Assembly: GCA_947258625.1 (NCBI GenBank)
Contig: CAMYJN010000146.1
Location: 1-6,480 of the forward strand
Source: an uncultured Polyangiaceae bacterium
GTDB lineage: Bacteria > Myxococcota_A > Polyangia > Polyangiales > Houyiibacteriaceae
DNA: 6,480 nucleotides
Direction: 5' to 3'
Shown here: piece by piece, positions 1 to 5,606 of the stretch
Numbering within the stretch: position 1 is the first letter of the stretch
How the letters are laid out: the number at the start of each line of letters is the position of its first letter
Made by a program: the position numbers and the translations under genes
The notes under the pieces: generated by a model
Databases searched by the model: none
Told to the model about the DNA's origin: nothing
The model's input: the letters and a program-made list of their open reading frames with translations, nothing else

Positions 1-449
1 CCCGCAATCACCGCGGTGTCCCAAAGGAGCGCCTGCTCCTCGGCCGAGAAGCGCTCGGCGGCGATTGGAGCGACTGTTTCGAGCGCCCGTTCCGGATCCT
101 GGAGCTGCAGTTGGCACGAGGCCAAGTGAAGCGAGGCGCGAAGGGCAATGGCCTGGTCCGCGCTTTGTTCGGCCTGCTCGAAGTGAGGAATCGCGCTCTG
201 GCATCGGCCGATGTCGGAGCTCAGCACGCCCAGCTCGAGCCTCGCCAAATCCGCTTCCGTCGTGCGCTGATTGTCGATGATGAACGCCTCGTACGCGCGT
301 TGCGCGCCTGCGATGTCGCCACTGGACGCGAGCGAGCGAGCCCGGGAAATTTCGGATGGAGGAGCCTTTTCGAGCGGGCTCTCGACCTTCTTTGGCGCAC
401 AGCTGAACAGGAGGATCAGCGCCACACACGACAACGCGCTTCTCGACAT
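1..449 (-). CDS. TPR-like lipoprotein, N-terminal part (runs off left edge)
   Basis: My own reading of the minus strand gives an open frame from ATG at 449 to the window edge, 149 complete codons with no stop. The start MSRSALSCVALILLFSC is a short lipoprotein-type signal: one Arg, a hydrophobic stretch and a lipobox-like L-F-S-C with Cys17 as the probable lipidated residue (Phe at -2 is slightly unusual). The rest is Ala/Leu/Glu-rich helical sequence with TPR-like pairs such as ARSLASSGDIAGAQRAYEAF (about 37-56) and a second around 87-125. No other in-frame start lies upstream; a weak GGTGAGG sits about 17 bases before the ATG. The gene begins 33 bp after the rsmA stop on the same strand and is probably co-transcribed with it. 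An envelope lipoprotein is likely. It could be the TPR front of an LpoA-like penicillin-binding-protein activator, but the diagnostic C-terminal domain would lie outside the window. Confidence 0.75.
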   Translation of the reverse strand, partial: MSRSALSCVALILLFSCAPKKVESPLEKAPPSEISRARSLASSGDIAGAQRAYEAFIIDNQRTTEADLARLELGVLSSDIGRCQSAIPHFEQAEQSADQAIALRASLHLASCQLQLQDPERALETVAPIAAERFSAEEQALLWDTAVIA

Positions 450-482
450 GACGGCGCACGATACATGCCTCACCGCCAACGG

Positions 483-1325
483 TCACACCCCCGCATCCCA
501 GCGCTTGGCCAGTGCCGCAAATTCCTCGACCGAAAGCGTTTCGCCGCGCCGCCCGGGGTCGATCGCCGCCTCGCTCAGTGCACGCGAAGCTCGGCCCGAA
601 TCGCCGAGGGCGCGCAGGGCGTTGTGAAGCGTTTTCCGGCGCATCTGAAATGCGGCACGAACCACCGCCTGAAACGACTCGGTCTCTTCCGCCAACGGGG
701 CCTCGCGCGGAACGAACCGTACGACCGCGCTGTCGACCTTCGGCGCAGGATAGAAGGAGCCCGGCCGGAGTCGACACACCGTTTCGACCTCGAAGGCCGC
801 ACGCGTGAACACGGTGAGAGCACCGTACTCTTTCGTTCCCGGGGCTGCGATCAGTCGATCCCGCACCTCTCGCTGGACCATCAGGATCGCACCATCGAGC
901 ACGGCGCGGTGGGCCACCACCTGCCGGATGATCGCTCCGGTGGCTTGATAGGGCAGGTTTCCTGCAACAACGAGCTTTGACCCACAAGCCTTTGAATACG
1001 CATCGAGATCGAGCTCGGCAGCGTCACCCAAGCGAACCACCAGCCGGTCCTGCTTTGCGAACTCTTCCTCGAGCACGCGTACCATGTCTCTATCCAGCTC
1101 GACGGCGAGAACCGTGGCGCCGCGCTCGAGAAGGGCATGGGTCAGTGCGCCCAGGCCCGGCCCAAGCTCCACGATCTGTTCACCCATTCCCAGGGCAGCG
1201 TCTGCGATTTGAGCGATGGCGCCGGGCTGGATGAGGAAATTCTGAGAAAAAGACCGCTTCGGCTGCAGCTCGTATTTCCTAAGCAGATCCCTGGTATCGG
1301 GGGGCACGGTTCCATCACCCTTCAT
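483..1325 (-). CDS. rsmA: 16S rRNA (adenine1518-N6/adenine1519-N6)-dimethyltransferase RsmA (KsgA)
   Basis: RsmA uses S-adenosylmethionine to dimethylate two adjacent adenines in the 3'-terminal hairpin of 16S rRNA, a late quality-control step of 30S assembly in the cytoplasm. The 280 residues match the usual length of about 270. Visible family motifs are SFSQNFL (25-31), the SAM-binding motif I ELGPGLGALT (53-62), the acidic ribose-binding VELD (75-78), GDA (100-102) and the catalytic NLPY (123-126), which is followed by QATG where many homologues have a variant of NIST. A VQREV segment and an FYPAPKVDSAVV segment follow, then the helical C-terminal rRNA-binding domain from about residue 195. 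The ATG at 1325 is supported by GGAG at 1336-1339, ten bases upstream. It is the first gene of a minus-strand pair with the TPR lipoprotein and diverges from the 57-residue gene. All key residues seem intact. Confidence 0.97.
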   Translation of the reverse strand: MKGDGTVPPDTRDLLRKYELQPKRSFSQNFLIQPGAIAQIADAALGMGEQIVELGPGLGALTHALLERGATVLAVELDRDMVRVLEEEFAKQDRLVVRLGDAAELDLDAYSKACGSKLVVAGNLPYQATGAIIRQVVAHRAVLDGAILMVQREVRDRLIAAPGTKEYGALTVFTRAAFEVETVCRLRPGSFYPAPKVDSAVVRFVPREAPLAEETESFQAVVRAAFQMRRKTLHNALRALGDSGRASRALSEAAIDPGRRGETLSVEEFAALAKRWDAGV

Positions 1326-1342
1326 CGGCTCAAGTCTCCAAG

Positions 1343-1369
1343 ATCATAAGTATTTCGGCAGAAAAACAA
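1343..1369 (-). promoter_or_regulatory. Candidate sigma70-type promoter for rsmA
   Basis: On the minus strand, TATGAT (complement of 1343-1348; one mismatch to TATAAT) is preceded by TTGTTT (complement of 1364-1369) with a 15-base spacer, shorter than the ideal 17. Transcription from here would begin very close to the GGAG of rsmA and leave almost no leader, so the real start may lie elsewhere. The stretch is locally AT-rich compared with the flanking genes. Confidence 0.25.
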
Positions 1370-1386
1370 CACGACAAATCCCGTTG

Positions 1387-1402
1387 TGGCACAGCCGTTG
1401 TC
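1387..1402 (+). promoter_or_regulatory. Candidate sigma54 (-24/-12) promoter
   Basis: TGGCACAGCCGTTGTC matches the RpoN consensus TGGCAC-N5-TTGC, with the GG at 1388-1389 and the -12 dinucleotide at 1400-1401 separated by the required 10 bases. The -24 half is perfect. The -12 half reads TTGT rather than TTGC, a mismatch in a normally conserved base, so the element may be weak or chance. Transcription would start near 1413, giving a leader of about 55 bases to the 57-residue gene. The downstream operon encodes a sigma54 activator, so self-activation is plausible but unproven. Confidence 0.33.
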
Positions 1403-1425
1403 AGGGGTGAAGGCGTTATTATATT
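1398..1425 (+). promoter_or_regulatory. Candidate sigma70-type promoter for the 57-aa/activator operon
   Basis: TTGTCA (1398-1403) and TATATT (1420-1425) each have one mismatch to the -35 and -10 consensus, separated by 16 bases. The predicted start near 1432 leaves a leader of about 37 bases. The -35 overlaps the -12 half of the sigma54-like element, so the two readings compete for the same DNA. An experiment would have to decide which is used. Confidence 0.35.
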
Positions 1426-1440
1426 GGTCTCACCCGGAGA

Positions 1441-1454
1441 TTGACCTAGGTTAA
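1441..1454 (+). repeat. 14-bp near-perfect palindrome in leader (TTGACCTAGGTTAA)
   Basis: TTGACCTAGGTTAA has a perfect 8-bp core ACCTAGGT (1444-1451). The whole 14 bp pairs with itself except at one symmetric position. It lies between the candidate promoters and the ribosome binding site of the 57-residue gene, where a repressor could block transcription. A related palindrome, ACCCTAGGGT, occurs at 5201-5210 in front of the Xre gene, also preceded by TTG. Confidence 0.35.
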
Positions 1455-1468
1455 AGACAGAGGAATAA

Positions 1469-1642
1469 ATGCTTCCAGGCTTCATCATCGACCAGATTCG
1501 TCAGCGTGAGGAAGAAGAGCAGGCAAAGCGCCAAATTCCTCAGATTCAGCTGCCTGTTCCGATTCCAGATGGCTCCAAGCCACCCGAACGCAAAGACGAC
1601 TCAGACCGCGGCGTGGTGATCATCGACCTGGGCGCCGAGTGA
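1469..1642 (+). CDS. Small uncharacterised protein, 57 aa
   Basis: ATG at 1469 follows a good ribosome binding site, AGAGG (1459-1463), five bases away, and the frame ends at TGA 1640-1642. The protein has three parts. The first is a start with hydrophobic residues (MLPGFIIDQI) running into a charged helix RQREEEEQAKRQ. The second is a proline-rich linker (about 23-40, with PQIQLPVPIP). The third is a short tail, RGVVIIDLGAE, that could form a beta strand. There is no signal peptide or membrane segment, so it is probably cytosolic. I have an unverified impression that short proteins with an MLPGFII start and a VVIIDL-like end recur in other proteobacteria, but I cannot name a family or function. 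It lies 20 bp before the sigma54 activator on the same strand and is very likely co-transcribed, so it could be a partner of that regulator (inference). Confidence 0.8.
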   Translation: MLPGFIIDQIRQREEEEQAKRQIPQIQLPVPIPDGSKPPERKDDSDRGVVIIDLGAE

Positions 1643-1662
1643 CAATCCGCTAAACTCCGGGT

Positions 1663-4017
1663 GTGTCAGACCGTGCCTTAGTGAGCCTGGATGCGCTAGC
1701 CGACTCGGTGTGGGAGCAGGCGGATCGAGGCGAGCTCGGCGAGGCGTTTCGCCTGGTTTGGGAGGCGGAAGAGGTCCCCGAGCGGGCTGCGGACCGGCAG
1801 TGCACGCGGGCGGAGCTCCAAGCGTTCTGCGGCAATGAAGACGCGGCCCTCGCGCTGATCGCGGGCCTCGTGGAGCCGAACGGTTCGTCCTCGATGGTTC
1901 GTGCGCGGGTCGCCGCGTCACGGGGAGACTGGGAGCCGGCGCTCGAGCACGCGCTGGATGCAACGAGCCCTTCGCGCGCCAACGGTCGCGCTCTTTTGTT
2001 GGCAGCACGTGCGAGTATCGAGCTAGGCCGCGCACGAGAGGCTTGCGGACTCCTCGACCGTATCGACCAAGACGGCCCGATCGACGCCTTGGCCGTCGAC
2101 GCACTGCGTGGCCTGCTCACCGGTGATGACCCCGCGACGGCTCTGACTCGAATCATCGAGCGCGCACACGCTCAGGGCGCGGCCCGCATCTGCGCCGAAG
2201 CCTGGGCCGACCTGAGCGAGCTCCATCGCGCTCAAAGCGAAACCGAGCAAATGCGGAAGTCGGCGCTGCGTGCGGTGGAGCTTTGGGACGACATGGCGAC
2301 TTCGCTGCCGCCGCCTCTCCGAGCGGGCTTCTGGTGCGATGCGAAGCGGCAATCCATGCGCACGAGGTGCAAGCAAACAAAGGCGGGGCCGCCCCCGTCC
2401 TCCAAGAACATGCTTACGCCCCTGCTCACCAATCTGCGACGGCTCGCAAGCGAACGGGATCTCTCGAAGCTGCTGTCCGTCATTACCGATGGCGCCGTCG
2501 CGCTCAGCGGCGCCGAACGCGGCTTCGTCTTGCTGGTCGACGAGCAGGGCGCGCTCGAAGCAAAGACGATCCGCGGCGCCAAGAACCAGCTCGGCAAGGA
2601 GACCGCGGCGTTCAGCCGTTCGATCGCCGAGACGGTTCTCATTGACGGTGAGCCGGTGGTGACGGTCGACGCGACGCACGACACCCGTGTTCAAGACTAC
2701 ATGTCGGTCCATCAATTGATGCTCAAGTCGGTCGCCTGTCTTCCAATCGAGTCGCGGGGAAGGACCTGGGGTGTCCTGTACTTGGAGCACAGAAGTGCCA
2801 GTGGACGATTTTCGGGGACGGATCTGACACTGCTCCGGGCCTACGCAGACCAGGCCGCCATTGCGATTGAGACTTCTCACCTCTTCGAGCGCGTCGAGGC
2901 TCAGAGACAGGACCTGGAGCGCGCCAACCTCGCACTACGCGAAGCCAACGCCCATCTCGAGCAGCGGCTTCATGGCCAGGCCGAGGCGCTTCAACGGACC
3001 CAGCAAGAAATCGCTTCACTTCAAATGTCGACTTCGGGAGGCGAGCGCTGGGGCCTGGTGGGTGCCAGCGACGGCATGCGACAGGTGTATGAGTTGCTCG
3101 ATCGACTTGCCGGCAACGAAGTGCCGGTGGTCGTTACGGGAGAGAGCGGGACCGGCAAAGAGCTCGTGGCTCGCGCCATCCACCGAGGAAGCTTGCGCGC
3201 CGAGGGCCCCTATGTCTCGCTCAACTGCGGTGCGATCCCTGAGGGCATCCTCGAAAGCGAGCTCTTTGGTCACGTCGCCGGGGCGTTCACCGGAGCGACA
3301 CACGCACGGGACGGGGTCTTTGCGCAGGCGCATCGCGGAACGCTCTTCATGGATGAGATCGCGGACATGCCGCCACGCATGCAGCTCGATTTGCTACGGG
3401 TGCTCCAAGATCGACGCGTGCGTCCGGTCGGGGGCGCCGTGGAGAGACCCATCGATGTCCGCCTCGTCACCGCCTCGAAACGTCCGCTCCGAGAACTGAT
3501 CGACGAAGGCAAGCTTCGCGAGGATCTGTACTACCGATTGGCTGTGGTGGAGCTGGCCTTGCCGCCGCTTCGTGAACGGCGCTCCGATATTCCGCTTCTG
3601 TGCGATCACTTCCTACGGAGGATCGCCGAGGAGCGCGGGGAGCGCGCCAAACGCCTGAGCCGCGAGGCTTTGCAGCGCCTCTGCGCCCACGACTACCCGG
3701 GCAACGTTCGGGAGCTCGAGCACCTTCTGGTCAACGCCACGGTGTTCGCCGCGTCGGACTGCATCGAGGCAGAAGAGCTCGCGATCGAGCCCGGCCGAGC
3801 TTTGCGGCCGTCGAGCGCAGACCTAGGCAACTACGAGTCTTTCAAGGATGCCGAGCGCGATCGCATTCTGGCTACCCTCAACACGCACGGCTGGAACCGT
3901 GCGAAGGCGGCGCGCGCTCTCGGCATGGCGAGACGGACGTTCTACCGCCGGCTCAAAGAGCACCGAATCGTGCTTCCTCGAGGGAAGGGCGCGAAGGATG
4001 AAGACTCGCGGCCTTAG
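1663..4017 (+). CDS. Sigma54-dependent transcriptional activator: TPR-like, GAF, AAA+, Fis-type HTH
   Basis: This is a bacterial enhancer-binding protein that hydrolyses ATP to open sigma54-RNA polymerase promoters. The order is: a helical TPR-like region (about 1-240); a GAF sensor domain (about 258-405); a coiled coil (about 405-455, ERVEAQRQDLERANLALREA and on); an AAA+ domain (about 465-700); and a Fis-type HTH (about 727-766). The AAA+ motifs are intact: Walker A GESGTGKE (493-500, Lys499), the sigma54-contacting GAFTGA (540-545), Walker B GTLFMDEI (559-566) and the arginine-finger region YYRL (623-626). The HTH reads NRAKAARALGMARRTFYRRL. There is no receiver domain, so activity is probably set by a ligand or partner on the GAF/TPR part. 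GTG at 1663 is the first start after an in-frame stop at 1651. No strong Shine-Dalgarno precedes it, so translation may depend on the 57-aa gene; GTG 1681 is an alternative. Targets are unknown. Confidence 0.95.
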   Translation: MSDRALVSLDALADSVWEQADRGELGEAFRLVWEAEEVPERAADRQCTRAELQAFCGNEDAALALIAGLVEPNGSSSMVRARVAASRGDWEPALEHALDATSPSRANGRALLLAARASIELGRAREACGLLDRIDQDGPIDALAVDALRGLLTGDDPATALTRIIERAHAQGAARICAEAWADLSELHRAQSETEQMRKSALRAVELWDDMATSLPPPLRAGFWCDAKRQSMRTRCKQTKAGPPPSSKNMLTPLLTNLRRLASERDLSKLLSVITDGAVALSGAERGFVLLVDEQGALEAKTIRGAKNQLGKETAAFSRSIAETVLIDGEPVVTVDATHDTRVQDYMSVHQLMLKSVACLPIESRGRTWGVLYLEHRSASGRFSGTDLTLLRAYADQAAIAIETSHLFERVEAQRQDLERANLALREANAHLEQRLHGQAEALQRTQQEIASLQMSTSGGERWGLVGASDGMRQVYELLDRLAGNEVPVVVTGESGTGKELVARAIHRGSLRAEGPYVSLNCGAIPEGILESELFGHVAGAFTGATHARDGVFAQAHRGTLFMDEIADMPPRMQLDLLRVLQDRRVRPVGGAVERPIDVRLVTASKRPLRELIDEGKLREDLYYRLAVVELALPPLRERRSDIPLLCDHFLRRIAEERGERAKRLSREALQRLCAHDYPGNVRELEHLLVNATVFAASDCIEAEELAIEPGRALRPSSADLGNYESFKDAERDRILATLNTHGWNRAKAARALGMARRTFYRRLKEHRIVLPRGKGAKDEDSRP

Positions 4018-4038
4018 CCTTAGAGGCTGGCGGGCGAG
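4005..4038. terminator. Imperfect hairpin over the two converging stop codons
   Basis: The convergent genes end 2 bp apart. A small hairpin, AGCCT-TAG-AGGCT (4016-4028), sits across both stops. It is nested inside a second pair, CTCGC (4005-4009) with GCGAG (4034-4038), with interrupted pairing between them. No T-tract follows on either strand, so it is not a standard intrinsic terminator. It may slow polymerases from both sides or may be chance in GC-rich DNA. Confidence 0.22.
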
Positions 4039-4952
4039 ACCGCGCTTGAAACACCGGCGTCGTACTTGTCGGGCGACTCCCCCGGGGGCAGGTACAAGGG
4101 CGGCTCGCCGGGCCGTGACCAGTCGACCCAGTAAACCGCCTTCGAGCGGACATCGATATGGACGAAGCTGCTGCGCGGGTAGTAGCCGACCCCGACCTTG
4201 TTGAGCGTCAGACAGTAGTCGCGAACGACCTCGTTCGGCACACCTTCCACGCGGATGTCGATTGCTTCGCCCGTCGAGTGCCGGCTCGAGCCGCCCTCTT
4301 CACTAGTCTTCGAGCGGTACGCGCTCAAGACCACGATCGTCCGGCCGTTGAAATGATCGGCGAGATACGCCAGTGCACGCATCAGCCGTGGATGCGGGCG
4401 CTTCACTTCATCGGTTTCCCGGTCGCGAAGAAATCGACCGAGACGTTGCCGGGCCTTTGGGTCGGGTTTCCCGCTTTTGCCGAAAAGGCGTACCCGTAGC
4501 GTCTCCTGGCTGGCTGGGCGCTCGAGGGTGACCAGGCCGGACAGGACCGAGTTCCGCGCCTTGGTCGCATTGGCGCTCGCGCTGTAGCCGGGCAGCTTGA
4601 GCCGTTGCCCGACACGAAGGGTGGAATCGGGCTTGAGACCATTCGCCTGCGTCAGAGCCTTGACGCTCACCTTGTTGAGCTGGGCGATGCCGGTGAGCGT
4701 CTGCCCCGGATAGACGTAGACGACGCCTTTGGGTGGAATCCGCAGAACCTGGCCGACCCGCAGGCTCGAAGTCTTTTTCAGCCGATTCGCCGCCGCCAGA
4801 TTCGTCACCGAGAGGCGATATCGCTTGGCGATCGCGCCCAGCGTCTGACCCTGCTGCACGGTGTGCTTCCGCTGCGCTTGTGCGGGCGCATGTAAGAGGA
4901 AGACCAAAAACATCGCGACGATCGCGCGCCACGCCCCATTCCAGCTCATCAC
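4020..4952 (-). CDS. Secreted peptidoglycan hydrolase with two LysM repeats and a DUF882/M15 peptidase domain
   Basis: The 310-residue protein is exported and probably binds and cuts peptidoglycan peptides in the periplasm. A signal peptide (1-26, hydrophobic IVAMFLVFLL, likely cleavage after APAQA) is followed by two LysM repeats: about 30-73 (HTVQQGQTLGAIAKRY to LRVGQVLRIP) and 77-122 (VYPGQTLTGIAQ to LRVGQRLKLP). A linker leads to a YcbK/DUF882-like metallopeptidase domain with SAYRS (210-214), H225-S-T-G-E-A-I-D232 (the HxxGxAxD zinc motif) and VGYYPRSSFVHID, whose His265 should be the third zinc ligand. All expected zinc ligands are present, so an active DD- or LD-carboxypeptidase/endopeptidase is likely; the exact bond is unknown. 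The frame opens with GTG 4952 immediately followed by ATG 4949. Neither has a convincing Shine-Dalgarno, and ATG 4949 is the likelier start. The gene is convergent with the sigma54 activator and divergent from the Xre-pilM unit. Confidence 0.92.
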   Translation of the reverse strand: MMSWNGAWRAIVAMFLVFLLHAPAQAQRKHTVQQGQTLGAIAKRYRLSVTNLAAANRLKKTSSLRVGQVLRIPPKGVVYVYPGQTLTGIAQLNKVSVKALTQANGLKPDSTLRVGQRLKLPGYSASANATKARNSVLSGLVTLERPASQETLRVRLFGKSGKPDPKARQRLGRFLRDRETDEVKRPHPRLMRALAYLADHFNGRTIVVLSAYRSKTSEEGGSSRHSTGEAIDIRVEGVPNEVVRDYCLTLNKVGVGYYPRSSFVHIDVRSKAVYWVDWSRPGEPPLYLPPGESPDKYDAGVSSAVSPASL

Positions 4953-4989
4953 GACCCGAGGAGTATTGACGAGTCCCCGGTCAGGGCAA

Positions 4990-5136
4990 CTAAGCGACGA
5001 AGATCCCGGTTTTTTTGCCTTCGGCGACGAGCGTTGCGACCATGAATTCAGACACCTTCGCTCGTTGACATTCGGTGGGTTCGCGCGTCGAGCACAGGCA
5101 GTGCTTGACGATCGCGGATGTCAGTGTTCCGCTCAC
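4990..5136 (-). CDS. Possible small protein, 48 aa (uncertain)
   Basis: On the minus strand an open frame runs from GTG 5136 (or GTG 5145, 51 aa) to TAG 4990-4992. The translation begins SGTLTSAIVKHCLCSTREP after the start and ends KVSEFMVATLVAEGKKTGIFVA, a normal-looking protein composition with three cysteines in the middle (residues 13, 15 and about 21). About two thirds of third codon positions are G or C, in keeping with neighbouring genes. AGGTG lies about eight bases before GTG 5136. It ends 37 bp before the LysM peptidase start on the same strand, so the two could share a transcript. No family is recognised. The short length and GTG start mean it could equally be a chance frame or leader sequence. 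Confidence 0.3.
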   Translation of the reverse strand: MSGTLTSAIVKHCLCSTREPTECQRAKVSEFMVATLVAEGKKTGIFVA

Positions 5137-5185
5137 TAGGTTCACCTAATTTAGGCCTAATTAGCACATAATTTAGTGCTAAATT
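5137..5185. promoter_or_regulatory. AT-rich cluster of nested palindromes (probable operator region)
   Basis: This stretch is far richer in A and T than its surroundings. It contains overlapping dyads: TAGGT-TC-ACCTA (5137-5148), CCTAA-T-TTAGG (5145-5155), perfect TTAGGCCTAA (5151-5160), perfect CTAATTAG (5157-5164) and TTAGCAC-N8-GTGCTAA (5161-5182). The octamer TAATTTAG occurs twice (5147-5154 and 5169-5176), exactly 22 bp apart, about two helical turns. Its core AATTTAG recurs inverted at 5179-5185. Such phased, symmetric repeats are typical of sites for dimeric repressors or activators. The cluster sits 59 bp before the Xre gene and just upstream of the minus-strand genes, so it could control both directions. 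The Xre protein is an obvious but unproven candidate ligand. Confidence 0.6.
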
Positions 5186-5197
5186 TTCCTAAGTTGC

Positions 5198-5226
5198 TTG
5201 ACCCTAGGGTGGTTCGGTCATAGCCT
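5198..5226 (+). promoter_or_regulatory. Weak candidate promoter with palindrome ACCCTAGGGT
   Basis: TTGACC (5198-5203) is a good -35 hexamer. The -10 position 17 bases later reads only TAGCCT (5221-5226), so an activator would probably be needed. The perfect 10-bp palindrome ACCCTAGGGT (5201-5210) overlaps the -35 and resembles the ACCTAGGT palindrome at 1444-1451. It lies just upstream of the Xre gene, whose ribosome binding site starts at 5231. Confidence 0.28.
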
Positions 5227-5243
5227 GGTCGAGGAACGGCGCG

Positions 5244-5597
5244 ATGCGCGCGCCTCCCCCGGCGAGCCAAATCATGACCTACGACCCAGAGGCAAACGAA
5301 GCGATGCAGAAGCCGAACGCGTTGGCTGCATCCGCCTCTGATGCGAGCGACCGAGACGGGGCTTCCAAGCCCAAGGCGAACAAGAAAAGCGGCAACAAGC
5401 CGAACAATGTTCGCAAGATTCGGATCGAACGCATGATGTCCAAAGCTGAGTTGGCTCGACGCGCGAACCTATCGGTGTTGACGATTGATCGTGTCGAGAA
5501 GGGTTTTGGATGTCGGATGGACACAAAACGGAAGATTCTCGAAGCTTTAGGTCTGAGGCTCGCCGATCGGGTGCGTGTGTTCGGCGAGGAGGAGTAG
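5244..5597 (+). CDS. Xre-family helix-turn-helix DNA-binding protein upstream of pilM
   Basis: This 117-residue protein has a low-complexity, probably disordered N-terminus (1-55, rich in Ala, Ser, Asp, then Lys and Asn) and a compact HTH domain (about 56-105). The HTH shows the Xre pattern: RKIRIERMMSKAELARRANL with recognition helix LTIDRVEKG, then RMDTKRKILEALGLRL. It ends in RVRVFGEEE. ATG 5244 is supported by GAGGA (5231-5235) eight bases upstream; ATG 5274 is an alternative with a poor site and would leave the HTH intact. Its stop codon lies 9 bp before the pilM ATG, and the GAGGAGGAG at its 3' end (5586-5594) also serves as the pilM ribosome binding site, so the two are one transcript. 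From memory, similar HTH proteins precede pilM in other Myxococcota. Control of the pilus operon, with autoregulation through the palindromes upstream, is inference. Confidence 0.9.
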   Translation: MRAPPPASQIMTYDPEANEAMQKPNALAASASDASDRDGASKPKANKKSGNKPNNVRKIRIERMMSKAELARRANLSVLTIDRVEKGFGCRMDTKRKILEALGLRLADRVRVFGEEE

Positions 5598-5606
5598 CGT
5601 GGCTAC

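Noticed and set aside
111..980. Long plus-strand open frame (289 codons)
   Set aside because: It lies opposite the lipoprotein and rsmA. The minus-strand products carry clear family motifs, while this translation is Arg-rich and shows no domain, as expected for an antisense shadow in GC-rich DNA.
2023..2880. Long minus-strand open frame (285 codons)
   Set aside because: It is fully antisense to the TPR/GAF part of the sigma54 activator, whose frame runs continuously with motifs on both sides.
4408..4932. Minus-strand frame of 174 codons inside the LysM gene
   Set aside because: Same strand but a different frame from the LysM/M15 protein. The translation lacks motifs, whereas the real frame has a signal peptide, LysM repeats and zinc ligands.
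5010..5016. Run of seven T as an intrinsic terminator
   Set aside because: No stable GC-rich hairpin directly precedes it. On the other strand it reads as Lys codons of the possible small ORF.
5137..5210. Repeat cluster as a CRISPR array, replication origin or recombination site
   Set aside because: There are no spacers of even length, no DnaA boxes (TTATCCACA-like), no integrase gene and no flanking duplication. A transcriptional operator fits better.
4953..5243. Structured RNA or riboswitch in the gap before the Xre gene
   Set aside because: The inverted repeats are short, AT-rich and overlap one another, which suits protein-binding DNA. No recognisable riboswitch core or tRNA-like fold was seen.
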